The translations under genes and the position numbers were made by a program. The notes beneath the pieces are model-generated. The model did not search any database. It worked only from the letters and a program-made list of their open reading frames with translations, and was not told the DNA's origin. DNA of 47,304 nt from an uncultured beta proteobacterium. Its GTDB lineage: Bacteria > Pseudomonadota > Gammaproteobacteria > Burkholderiales > Burkholderiaceae_C. This document shows positions 31,984-40,215 of this stretch, piece after piece. Position 1 is the stretch's first letter, and each line of letters begins with the position of its first letter. Location: NCBI GenBank assembly GCA_903938815.1, contig CAJAES010000121.1, positions 1 through 47,304 of the forward strand, given 5' to 3'.

Positions 31984-33003
31984 TCAGGTTGGGTTGTCAG
32001 GGGACTCCATCCGCAAACGGGCCGAGGCGGCACTGAGCGTCCGCTCCAGCAGCGCCGTGGCGGCGTGCACGGCCTCGATGGTGGGCGTGGGCGTGCCCGT
32101 GACCTGACCGAGTTCGATCACGGCGCCGACCAGGGCCGCGAGCTCCAGCGCGCGGCCGGCCTCGACGTCCTGCAGCATCGATGTCTTGTGCGCGCCCACG
32201 GCCTCGGCGCCGGCGATGCGCTGGGCCAGCGTGATGCGAAAGCGCACCCCCAGCGCCTCGGCCACGGCCTGCGCCTCGGTCATCATGCGTTCGGCCAGCG
32301 CCCGGGTGGGCGGGAAGCGGCAGATGTCTTCCAGCGTGGCGTGGGTCAGCGCGCTGATGGGGTTGAAGCTCAGGTTGCCCCAGAGCTTGACCCAGAGTTC
32401 GCCGCGGATGTCGCGGCTGACCGGCGCCTTGAAGCCGGCGCTCATCAGCGCCTGCGACAGGCCCTCGATGCGCTCGCTGCGCGTGCCGTCGAGTTCGCCC
32501 ACGCTGAAGCGGTTGCCCTCGATGACCCTGACCACGCCGGGCGACACCAGTTCGGCTGCCGGGTAGACCACGCTGCCGATGATGCGCCCGGTCTCGATGG
32601 CCTCTGCCAGCCGGCCGCCCGGGTCGACGCTCTCGAGCCGGCGCCCTTCCCAGGGGCCGGCCAGACGCTGGAAGTACCACCAGGGCACGCCGTTGATCAT
32701 CGTCACCAGCATCGTCTGCGGGCCGAACAACGCCCTCAGCTCGGGCAGCAGGTCCACCACCTGGTGCGCCTTGACGGTGAGCAGCACGGCGTCCTGCGGG
32801 CCGGCATCGGCCATGGACTGCACGGCCTTCACGGCGCAGGTGTGCTGCTCGCGGCCGTCTTCCTCGATCAGGCGGAAGCCGTGCTCGCGGATGGCGGCCA
32901 GGTTGCGGTTGCGCGCAATAAAGGTCACCTCGTGGCCGGCCAGGGCCAGCCGGGCGCCCAGGAAACCGCCGATCGCGCCGGCGCCGACGACGGCGAACCT
33001 CAT
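31984..33003 (-). CDS. Ketopantoate reductase-like (PanE/ApbA family) oxidoreductase, second copy
   Basis: 339 aa with Rossmann motif VVGAGAIGGFLGARLA at the N-terminus, INGVPWWYF and LESVDPGG in the middle, and HKTSMLQDVEAGRALEL in the C-terminal domain. It shares these blocks with the copy at 2-988 but is clearly diverged. Its ATG overlaps the stop of the acyl-CoA synthetase-like gene (33000-33003), so the two probably act together. That context points to a 2-keto-acid or related substrate rather than pantothenate synthesis. Confidence 0.88.
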   Translation of the reverse strand: MRFAVVGAGAIGGFLGARLALAGHEVTFIARNRNLAAIREHGFRLIEEDGREQHTCAVKAVQSMADAGPQDAVLLTVKAHQVVDLLPELRALFGPQTMLVTMINGVPWWYFQRLAGPWEGRRLESVDPGGRLAEAIETGRIIGSVVYPAAELVSPGVVRVIEGNRFSVGELDGTRSERIEGLSQALMSAGFKAPVSRDIRGELWVKLWGNLSFNPISALTHATLEDICRFPPTRALAERMMTEAQAVAEALGVRFRITLAQRIAGAEAVGAHKTSMLQDVEAGRALELAALVGAVIELGQVTGTPTPTIEAVHAATALLERTLSAASARLRMESPDNPT

Positions 33004-34520
33004 GTGCCTGCCAGCCCCAGCTTCGCAGCCAGGCCGATGCGCTGCAGCTTTCCGGTGGCGCCCTTCGGGATTTCGTCCATGAAGAGGATCTTGGCCGGCA
33101 CCTTGAAATCGGCGGCGCGCGTGGCGACGAAGGTCTGCAGCTCGCGCTCGGTGGCGCTGGCACCTTCGCGCAGCACGACCACGGCAGCCACCTCCTCACC
33201 CAGCTTGGCGTGGGGCAGGCCGAAGCACACCACCTGCGAGACGGCCGGGTGGTCCATCAGGATCTCGTCCACCTCGCGCGGGCTGATCTTCTCGCCGCCG
33301 CGGTTGATGATCTCCTTCAGCCGGCCGGTCAGGCTGAGGTAGCCGTCTGCGTCCAGCACGCCCTGGTCGCCGGTGCGGAACCAGCCGTTGACGAACGCCT
33401 CGGCGTTGGCCTTGGGGTTGCTCTCGTAGCCCGCGGTCACGTTGGGGCCGCGGATGACGATCTCGCCGGTCTCGCCGCGCGCCAGCAGCGCCCCGGATTC
33501 ATCCATGATGGCGATCTCGGGGCCGGCGGCCACACCCACGCTGCCGGGCTTGCGCACGGCGGGCGGCAGCGGGTTGGACGCCATCTGGTGCGTGGCCTCG
33601 GTCATGCCGTACGACTCGATCAGCGGCGCGTGGAAGACCTCCTCCAGTTCGCGGATCACCTGCGGCGGGATCGAGGAACTGGACGAGCGCAGGAAGCGCA
33701 GCGGGTGCCGCGCGATGACATCGGCGTTCTTCGAGGCCCGGCCCAGGATGGCCTGGTGCATGGTGGGCACTGCCGTGTACCAGGTCGGCTTGGCCTCTTC
33801 CATCCAGCCGAAGAACTTCAGCGCATTGAAGCCCTGCGTGCAGAACACCTGGGAACCCGCCGCGAGCGGCGCCATCACGCCGGCGATCAGCCCGTGGATG
33901 TGGAACAGCGGCATGATGTTCAGGCCGCAGTCGACGGAGGTGAACCGCAGCGTGTCGCGGATGTGGCGCGCCGATGCGGCCAGGTTGCGCTGCGACAGCG
34001 GCACGATCTTCGGCCGCGAGGTGGTGCCCGAGGTGTGCAGCACCATCGAGACATCGTCGGGCAGCGCGCGGCCGCCGTGCGCGGCCGGCGACAGGGGCAG
34101 GCCGGCAGACTGCAGCGTGAAGCGGCCGGCAGCGGCGCCGGGAACCAGCTCGATCAGCTGCACGCCCAGCTTCGCGGCCACCGCCAGCGAAGGCGAGGTG
34201 CTGCCCTGCTCGACGATGAGCGCCTTGGCGTTCAGGTCCGACAGGTAGAACTCGAACTCCTCGGCGCGGTAGGCCGGGTTCAGCGGCGCGCTGGTGACGC
34301 CGCTGGCGCAGGCCAGGAAGCAGCTGGCCATCTCGGGGCCGTTGGGCAGCACGATGGCGACGCGGTCGTTGCGGCCGATGCCGCGGGCGTTCAGCCAGGC
34401 CAGCGTTTCGTCGATCTGCAGGCGCAGATCACCGTGGCTGAGGGCGGGCCGGCCGGGCGCCGACAGCGCGGGCGCGGCAGGAGAGGCGGTGAGCAGCAGC
34501 TCGTTCAGGGTGGCATTCAT
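33000..34520 (-). CDS. Acyl-CoA synthetase, oxalyl-CoA synthetase-like
   Basis: 506 aa ANL-superfamily adenylate-forming ligase. The AMP-binding loop is HTSGTTSRPKIV; MPLFHIHGLIAG, the adenine motif ESYGMTEATHQM, the hinge LTGRLKEIINRGGEKISP and the C-terminal catalytic Lys in PKGATGKLQR are all present. MPLFHIHGL and the MTEATHQMASNPLP context are characteristic of the AAE3/Pcs60 oxalate-CoA ligases. It starts 23 bp from the divergent ccmA start. Substrate assignment is by family resemblance. Confidence 0.85.
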   Translation of the reverse strand: MNATLNELLLTASPAAPALSAPGRPALSHGDLRLQIDETLAWLNARGIGRNDRVAIVLPNGPEMASCFLACASGVTSAPLNPAYRAEEFEFYLSDLNAKALIVEQGSTSPSLAVAAKLGVQLIELVPGAAAGRFTLQSAGLPLSPAAHGGRALPDDVSMVLHTSGTTSRPKIVPLSQRNLAASARHIRDTLRFTSVDCGLNIMPLFHIHGLIAGVMAPLAAGSQVFCTQGFNALKFFGWMEEAKPTWYTAVPTMHQAILGRASKNADVIARHPLRFLRSSSSSIPPQVIRELEEVFHAPLIESYGMTEATHQMASNPLPPAVRKPGSVGVAAGPEIAIMDESGALLARGETGEIVIRGPNVTAGYESNPKANAEAFVNGWFRTGDQGVLDADGYLSLTGRLKEIINRGGEKISPREVDEILMDHPAVSQVVCFGLPHAKLGEEVAAVVVLREGASATERELQTFVATRAADFKVPAKILFMDEIPKGATGKLQRIGLAAKLGLAGT

Positions 34521-34543
34521 GCAGCCAGTGTAGAGTCCTCCGC

Positions 34544-35161
34544 GTGCTTGCTGTCCAGGATCTCGAGGCCCGCCGAGGCCGCCGTGTGCTGTTCTCGGGG
34601 CTCGCCTTCCAGGCAGCGCCGGGCCAGATGCTGCGCGTCACCGGCCCCAACGGCGCCGGAAAGACCACGCTGCTGCGCATGCTGGTGGGGCTGGGAACGG
34701 CCGACACCGGGCGCGTGCTGTGGCGCGGCCAGCCCCTGCGTGGCCAGCGCGAGGACTTCCACCGCGAACTCGCCTGGCTCGGCCACGCCGCCTCCCTGAA
34801 GGACGACCTGACCGCGCTGGAGAACCTGCGCGCCATCGCGATGCTGGGCGGCGACGACATCACCCCCGCCGAGGCCGGGGCGGCCCTGGCCGAAGCCGGC
34901 CTCAAGGGGCGGGAGCGGCTGCCCGCGCGCGTGCTGTCGGCCGGGCAGCGGCGGCGCGTGGTGCTGGCGCGCCTGGCTTTCGCGGCGCACCGCCCGCTGT
35001 GGGTGCTGGACGAACCCTTCAACGCGCTGGACACCGCTGCCACCGACTGGCTCGCCGGCCTGGTGCGCAGGCGCCTGGCCAGCGGCGGCATCGTCGTGCT
35101 CACCAGCCACCAGGCGGTGCCGGTGGACGGCGTGGCCGACCAGATCACGGTGGCGCTTTGA
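34544..35161 (+). CDS. ccmA: Heme exporter ATPase CcmA
   Basis: 205 aa ABC ATPase. Walker A GPNGAGKTTLLRML, signature LSAGQRRRVVLARL, Walker B LWVLDEPFNALD and switch His in VLTSHQ. It uses ATP to release holo-CcmE from the CcmCDE complex in system I cytochrome c maturation. The start is the GTG at 34544. First gene of a nine-gene ccm operon; it overlaps the alternative ccmB TTG start. Confidence 0.95.
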   Translation: MLAVQDLEARRGRRVLFSGLAFQAAPGQMLRVTGPNGAGKTTLLRMLVGLGTADTGRVLWRGQPLRGQREDFHRELAWLGHAASLKDDLTALENLRAIAMLGGDDITPAEAGAALAEAGLKGRERLPARVLSAGQRRRVVLARLAFAAHRPLWVLDEPFNALDTAATDWLAGLVRRRLASGGIVVLTSHQAVPVDGVADQITVAL

Positions 35162-35184
35162 AGCCGGCCTCCACACTGGGCGCG

Positions 35185-35841
35185 ATGCGCGCCCTCTTCA
35201 TGCGCGACCTGCGCCTGGCACAGCGGCGCAAGGCGGACACGCTCGGCGCAGCCGTGTTCTTCCTGATCGTGACGAGCCTCTTCCCGCTGGGCGTGGGGCC
35301 TGAACCCGCACTGCTGCAGCGCATGGGCCCGGGCATCGTCTGGGTAGCGGCGCTGCTGGCCTCGATGCTGGCCATGCCGCGTCTGTTCGCCGACGACGCG
35401 ACCGACGGCACGCTGGAACAGCTGCTGCTTTCCGGCACGCCGCTCGCGCTGCTGGTCCTGGCCAAGGTGGCGGCACACTGGCTGCTGTCCGGCGTGCTCC
35501 TGGTGGCAGTGGCGCCGGTGGTGGCGCTTCAGTACGGGCTGCCGGCCGATCAGATCGGCCTGCTGATGTTGTCGCTGCTGCTGGGCACGCCGGTGCTGAG
35601 CCTGGTGGGCGCCATCGGCGCGGCGCTGACGGTGGGCGTGCGCGGCGCGGCCGTGCTGCTCTCGCTGCTGGTGCTGCCGCTGGTGACGCCGGTGCTGATT
35701 TTCGGCGCCGGCGCCGTGGAGGCTGTCGGGTCCGGCCTGGATGCCGGCGGACACCTCTCGCTGCTGGGTGCGATGCTGGCGCTCGCGCTGTTCGGCGCAC
35801 CGCTTGCCGCAGCAGCCGCACTACGTATAAGCCTTGACTGA
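35185..35841 (+). CDS. ccmB: Heme exporter membrane protein CcmB
   Basis: 218 aa with six membrane segments, the partner of CcmA. The N-terminus MRALFMRDLRLAQRRKADTLG and the following FFLIVTSLFPLGVGPEP are family hallmarks. I chose the ATG at 35185, the usual distance before the RDL motif; a TTG at 35158 overlapping the ccmA stop would add nine residues. There is a 36-bp gap to ccmC, the largest in the operon. Confidence 0.94.
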   Translation: MRALFMRDLRLAQRRKADTLGAAVFFLIVTSLFPLGVGPEPALLQRMGPGIVWVAALLASMLAMPRLFADDATDGTLEQLLLSGTPLALLVLAKVAAHWLLSGVLLVAVAPVVALQYGLPADQIGLLMLSLLLGTPVLSLVGAIGAALTVGVRGAAVLLSLLVLPLVTPVLIFGAGAVEAVGSGLDAGGHLSLLGAMLALALFGAPLAAAAALRISLD

Positions 35842-35877
35842 TATATGGTCTTGCTTGCGGCACAATCTTGTTTGCCC

Positions 35878-36624
35878 ATGAGCATCAACTGGTTCTATTA
35901 CGCCGCGCCTCAGCGCTTCTACGGTCTGGCCGGGAAGCTGGTGCCCTGGTGCGCCGCGCTGGCCGTGCTGCTGACGGTCTGGGGCCTGTACATCGGCCTG
36001 GGGGTCGCCCCGACCGATTTCCAGCAGGGCGACAGTTACCGCATCATCTTCATCCATGTGCCGGTGTCCTGGATGTCGATGGTGCTGTACCTGGCGATGG
36101 CATTCTGGGCTGCGGTCGGCCTGGTATTCAACGCGCGCCTGGCCTCGATGGTGGCGCAGGCCATCGCGCCCACCGGCGCGCTGATGGCGCTGCTGTCGCT
36201 GGGCACGGGGTCGCTCTGGGGCAAGCCCACCTGGGGTACGTGGTGGGTCTGGGATGCCCGGCTGACCTCCGAACTCATCCTTCTCTTCCTGTACATCGGC
36301 TATCTGTCGCTGCGCGGCGCGATCGAGGACGAACGCCGTGCTGACCGCGCCTCGGCCGTGCTCGCCATCGTCGGCGTGATCAACGTCCCCATCATCTATT
36401 TTTCGGTGAAGTGGTGGAACACGCTGCACCAGGGTGCTTCGGTCAGCCTGACGAAAGCGCCCGCGATGGCCGCCGTCATGCTGGAAGGCATGCTGATCAT
36501 GGCGCTGGCGTTCTGGGCCTATTGCTTCGCCGTGGTGTTCGCCCGCGTGCGCACCATCATCCTGGAGCGCGAGCGCGGCGCTGCCTGGACGCTGCCCCAC
36601 ATGCCGAAGGCCGACTGGACATGA
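35878..36624 (+). CDS. ccmC: Heme handling protein CcmC
   Basis: 248 aa with six membrane segments. The heme-binding WWD motif reads TWGTWWVWDARLTSELIL. CcmC loads heme onto CcmE. The N-terminus (INWFYYAAPQRFYGLAGKLVPW) is typical. The ATG at 35878 has no obvious ribosome binding site. The region just upstream (35842-35877) is AT-richer than its surroundings. Confidence 0.95.
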   Translation: MSINWFYYAAPQRFYGLAGKLVPWCAALAVLLTVWGLYIGLGVAPTDFQQGDSYRIIFIHVPVSWMSMVLYLAMAFWAAVGLVFNARLASMVAQAIAPTGALMALLSLGTGSLWGKPTWGTWWVWDARLTSELILLFLYIGYLSLRGAIEDERRADRASAVLAIVGVINVPIIYFSVKWWNTLHQGASVSLTKAPAMAAVMLEGMLIMALAFWAYCFAVVFARVRTIILERERGAAWTLPHMPKADWT

Positions 36625-36779
36625 ACCTGTACTGGAAGAGCCTGGATGACTTCCTGGCCATGGGCGGCTACGGCCTCTATGTGTGGGGCTCCTTCGGTTT
36701 GACGGCATTTGTCATCGCAGCGGAACTTTGGAGCCTGCGCCTGCGTCGCAAGGCACTGGCATCGGAGATCGAAGAATGA
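36621..36779 (+). CDS. ccmD: Heme exporter protein CcmD
   Basis: 52 aa, one membrane segment and the CcmD pattern MGGYGLYVWGSFGLTA, followed by a basic stop-transfer (LRLRRKAL). It aids release of holo-CcmE. The ATG overlaps the ccmC stop (ATGA). Confidence 0.92.
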   Translation: MNLYWKSLDDFLAMGGYGLYVWGSFGLTAFVIAAELWSLRLRRKALASEIEE

Positions 36780-37255
36780 AACCCCGTCACAAGCGCGCGT
36801 TGGCCATCCTGGCCGGCGTCGCCACCCTCGGCGTCGCCACGGCACTGGTGCTGAACGCCTTCCAGAGCAATCTCGTCTTCTTCTTCAGCCCCACTCAGGT
36901 GGCGGCCAAGGAAGCGCCGCGGGACCGCGCCTTCCGCGTGGGCGGCCTCGTGGAAGCCGGCAGCCTGCAGCGCGACACCAACGGCCTGACCGTGCGATTC
37001 ACCGTCACCGACACCGCCAAGACCGTGCCCGTCACCTACACCGGGATGCTGCCGGACCTGTTCCAGGAGGGCAAGGGCGTGGTCGCCCAGGGCAAGCTGG
37101 GGCCGGACGGCGTCTTCGTCGCCGACCAGGTGCTGGCCAAGCACGATGAGAACTACATGCCGCCCGAGGCCGCCGACGCGCTGGCCAAGGCCAAGCAGGG
37201 CCAGATGCCTTCGCTTTCGCAGCAGATGGGCCAGCAAGCGGGCGGTCGCCAGTGA
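36776..37255 (+). CDS. ccmE: Heme chaperone CcmE
   Basis: 159 aa periplasmic heme carrier anchored by an N-terminal helix (ALAILAGVATLGVATALVL). His123 in AKHDENYMPPE is the covalent heme attachment residue and Tyr127 the axial ligand. FRVGGLVEAGSL and VAQGKLGPDGVFVADQVLAKH are family blocks. It overlaps ccmD by 4 bp. Confidence 0.96.
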   Translation: MKPRHKRALAILAGVATLGVATALVLNAFQSNLVFFFSPTQVAAKEAPRDRAFRVGGLVEAGSLQRDTNGLTVRFTVTDTAKTVPVTYTGMLPDLFQEGKGVVAQGKLGPDGVFVADQVLAKHDENYMPPEAADALAKAKQGQMPSLSQQMGQQAGGRQ

Positions 37256-39231
37256 TCCCCGAACTCGGCCACTTCGCGCTGGTCCTGGCGCTGGCGGTGG
37301 TGCTGCTGGCGCAGAGCGTGCTGCCCCTGGTGGGGTCCTGGCGCGGCAACGCCGGCTGGATCGCGCTGGCCCGCCCGGCGGCGCTGCTGCACTTCGCGCT
37401 GCTGGTCTTCTCGTACGGCTGCCTGACCACGGCCTTCGTGCAGAACGACTTCTCCGTCATGCTGGCCGCGGAGCACTCCAACACCGCCCTGCCCGTCTAC
37501 TACAAGGTCACCGCCGTCTGGGGCAACCACGAAGGCTCGATCCTGATGTGGGCCGTCATCCTGGCCGGCTGGACCGTCGCGGTGGCTCTCTTCTCGAAGC
37601 AGTTGCCACAGGTGATGGTCGCCCGCGTGATCGGCATCATGGGCCTCATCAGCGTGGGTTTCCTGCTGTTCACGCTGTTCACCTCCAACCCGTTCGAGCG
37701 CCTCCTGCCCGCAGCCCCCGACGGGCGCGACCTGAACCCGCTGCTGCAGGACCCGGGCATGATCTTCCACCCGCCCTTGCTCTACATGGGCTACGTGGGC
37801 TTCTCGGTGGCGTTCTCGTTCGCCATCGCCGCGCTCATCTCCGGCCGGCTGGACGCCACCTGGGCGCGCTGGTCGCGCCCATGGACGACCGCCGCCTGGG
37901 TCTTCCTGACGCTGGGCATCGCACTCGGCAGCGCCTGGGCCTACTACGAGCTGGGCTGGGGCGGCTGGTGGTTCTGGGATCCGGTGGAGAACGCGTCCTT
38001 CATGCCCTGGCTGGCCGGCACGGCCCTGATCCACTCGCTGGCCGTGACCGAGAAGCGCGGCGGCTTCAAGATGTGGACGGTGCTGCTGGCGATCCTGGCG
38101 TTCTCGCTGAGCCTGATGGGCACCTTCCTCGTGCGCTCGGGCGTGCTGTCGTCGGTGCATGCGTTCGCCACCGACCCTGCTCGCGGCATCTTCATACTGA
38201 GCTTCCTGTTCGTCGTCATCGGCGGATCGCTCGCGCTGTTCGCGTGGCGCGGCCCGAAGGTGGGCGTGGGCGGCGTGTTCGAGGCCGTCTCGCGCGAAGG
38301 CATGCTGCTGGCCAACAACGTGCTGCTGATGGTCGCGACGGCGGCGGTCCTGCTGGGCACGCTGTACCCGCTGGCTCTCGATGCGCTGGGCCTGGGCAAG
38401 ATCTCGGTCGGCCCCTCGTACTTCAACGCGGTCTTCGTGCCGCTGATGGTGCCGGCGCTGTTCCTGATGGGCGTCGGCCCGATCGCGCGCTGGAAGAAGG
38501 CCTCCCTGCCTGAACTCGCGGTGCAGTTGCGCTGGGCCGCCGCGGCGAGCTTCGTGGCTGCGCTGGTGGCGCCCTTCGTGCTGGGCAAGTGGACGCCGAT
38601 GATCGCGTTCTCGCTGATGCTGGCGTTCTGGGTGCTGGGCACGACCGTCCACACCCTGTGGCTGCGCGTGAAGGGCCAGCCGCTCGCACAGTGGGGCCAA
38701 CGTCTGCGCACGCAGACGGGCAGTTGGTACGGCATGCTGCTGGCCCACGCCGGCGTGGGCGTGTTCGTCATCGGTGTCACGCTCGTGGGTGGCTACCAGA
38801 CGGAGCAGGACCTGCGCATGGAGGTCGGCAGCACCGCGGAGGCCGGCGGGCACAGCTTCAAGCTGGTCGGCCTGCGCGACGTGCGGGGCCCCAACTACCA
38901 GGCCGTGCGCGCCACCTTCGAGGTCTCGAAGAACGGTCGTCTCGTCGACACCCTCTACCCCGAGAAGCGCGTCTACACGGTCAGCCGCATGCCGATGACC
39001 GAAGTGTCGATCGACCGCGGCGTGCTGCGCGACCTGTATGTGTCCATGGGCGAGCCGCTGGACGGCGGCAAGGCCTGGAGCGTGCGCCTGTACGTCAAGC
39101 CCTTCGTGAACTGGATCTGGGGCGGCTGCGTACTGATGGCGCTGGGCGGGATGCTCGCACTGGCCGACCGCCGCTATCGCGTGTCCAGCCGTCAGGCCGC
39201 CGAGCTGCCCTCGGGCGCCGCGACGCGATGA
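37252..39231 (+). CDS. ccmF: Cytochrome c heme ligase subunit CcmF
   Basis: 659 aa with about 15 membrane segments. The WWD motif is GWGGWWFWDPVENASFMPWL. CcmF with CcmH/I transfers heme from CcmE to the CxxCH of apocytochromes. The GTG start at 37252 overlaps the ccmE stop (GTGA). Its downstream end overlaps ccmG. Confidence 0.96.
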   Translation: MIPELGHFALVLALAVVLLAQSVLPLVGSWRGNAGWIALARPAALLHFALLVFSYGCLTTAFVQNDFSVMLAAEHSNTALPVYYKVTAVWGNHEGSILMWAVILAGWTVAVALFSKQLPQVMVARVIGIMGLISVGFLLFTLFTSNPFERLLPAAPDGRDLNPLLQDPGMIFHPPLLYMGYVGFSVAFSFAIAALISGRLDATWARWSRPWTTAAWVFLTLGIALGSAWAYYELGWGGWWFWDPVENASFMPWLAGTALIHSLAVTEKRGGFKMWTVLLAILAFSLSLMGTFLVRSGVLSSVHAFATDPARGIFILSFLFVVIGGSLALFAWRGPKVGVGGVFEAVSREGMLLANNVLLMVATAAVLLGTLYPLALDALGLGKISVGPSYFNAVFVPLMVPALFLMGVGPIARWKKASLPELAVQLRWAAAASFVAALVAPFVLGKWTPMIAFSLMLAFWVLGTTVHTLWLRVKGQPLAQWGQRLRTQTGSWYGMLLAHAGVGVFVIGVTLVGGYQTEQDLRMEVGSTAEAGGHSFKLVGLRDVRGPNYQAVRATFEVSKNGRLVDTLYPEKRVYTVSRMPMTEVSIDRGVLRDLYVSMGEPLDGGKAWSVRLYVKPFVNWIWGGCVLMALGGMLALADRRYRVSSRQAAELPSGAATR

Positions 39232-39752
39232 AGCGCTACCTGATCCCGCTGGGCATCTTCATCGTGCTCGCCGGCTTCCTGGGCGTGGGCCTGAAGCTCA
39301 ATCCGCGGGAAGTGCCTTCGCCGCTGGTCGACAAGCCCGCGCCTGCGTTCAGCCTGCCGATGCTGGCCGACCCCGCGGTGCGCATGACGGCCGCCGAGAT
39401 GAAGGGGCAGGTCTGGGTGCTCAACGTCTGGGCCTCGTGGTGCGTGCCCTGCCTGGCCGAGCACCCGTACGTCACCCAGATGGCGCGCACCGCCGGGGTC
39501 AAGGTGATCGGCCTGAACTACAAGGACAAGCCGCAGGACGCTGCCGCCTGGCTCGCCAGGCATGGCGACCCGTACACCGGAATCGTTGCCGACCGCGACG
39601 GCCGGGTCGGCATCGACTACGGCGTGTATGGCGTCCCCGAGACCTTCATCATCGACCGCGACGGCATCATCCGCTACAAGCAGATCGGCCCGATCACGCC
39701 CGAAGCGCTGCGCGACAAGCTGCTGCCGCTGCTGAAGAAGCTCGATGTCTAG
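39228..39752 (+). CDS. ccmG: Thiol:disulfide interchange protein CcmG
   Basis: 174 aa membrane-anchored thioredoxin-fold protein. The active site is WASWCVPC (Cys72/75), and GVPETFIIDRDG with its cis-Pro is present. It reduces the heme-binding cysteines of apocytochromes, for instance PufC. The start overlaps the ccmF stop; the end overlaps ccmH by 8 bp. Confidence 0.95.
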   Translation: MKRYLIPLGIFIVLAGFLGVGLKLNPREVPSPLVDKPAPAFSLPMLADPAVRMTAAEMKGQVWVLNVWASWCVPCLAEHPYVTQMARTAGVKVIGLNYKDKPQDAAAWLARHGDPYTGIVADRDGRVGIDYGVYGVPETFIIDRDGIIRYKQIGPITPEALRDKLLPLLKKLDV

Positions 39753-40215
39753 GCTGGCCCTGCTCCTGGCGCTGCTGTGGGCTGCAGTGGCCTTCGCACC
39801 TGCCGACGCGCAGCAGGCGCGCCCGATGGCGGCCGACCCGGCGCTGGAGGAGAAGGTGCTGCGCATCGCCACCGAACTGCGCTGCCTCGTGTGCCAGAAC
39901 GAGACCATCGCGGCCTCGCACGCCGACCTCGCCATCGACCTGAAGAACCAGATCCGCGAGCAGCTCCAGGCCGGCCGCAGCGAACGCGAGATCCTCGACT
40001 ACATGGTCCAGCGCTACGGCGACTTCGTCCTCTACAACCCGCCCGTCAAGCCCGTCACCTGGCTTCTGTGGGGCGGGCCCTTCGTGCTGCTGGTGGGCAT
40101 GCTGTCCTGGCTGTGGGTGACGCTGCGCCGCCGCCGCGCACTGGCCGAACCACCGCCCCTGAGCGACGATGAACTGCGGCGCGCCCGCGAACTGCTGGGC
40201 TCGACCCCGAAATGA
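39745..40215 (+). CDS. ccmH: Cytochrome c-type biogenesis protein CcmH
   Basis: 156 aa. Signal peptide, then the LRCLVCQNETIA motif (Cys47/50) and YMVQRYGDFVLYNPP; one membrane helix near residue 105. It cooperates with CcmG in reduction of the apocytochrome cysteines. Confidence 0.95.
   Translation: MSRLALLLALLWAAVAFAPADAQQARPMAADPALEEKVLRIATELRCLVCQNETIAASHADLAIDLKNQIREQLQAGRSEREILDYMVQRYGDFVLYNPPVKPVTWLLWGGPFVLLVGMLSWLWVTLRRRRALAEPPPLSDDELRRARELLGSTPK

Noticed and set aside
35835..35866. Possible promoter before ccmC (TTGACT and CACAAT)
   Set aside because: The spacing is about 21 bp, too long for sigma-70; an internal promoter is possible but not supported.
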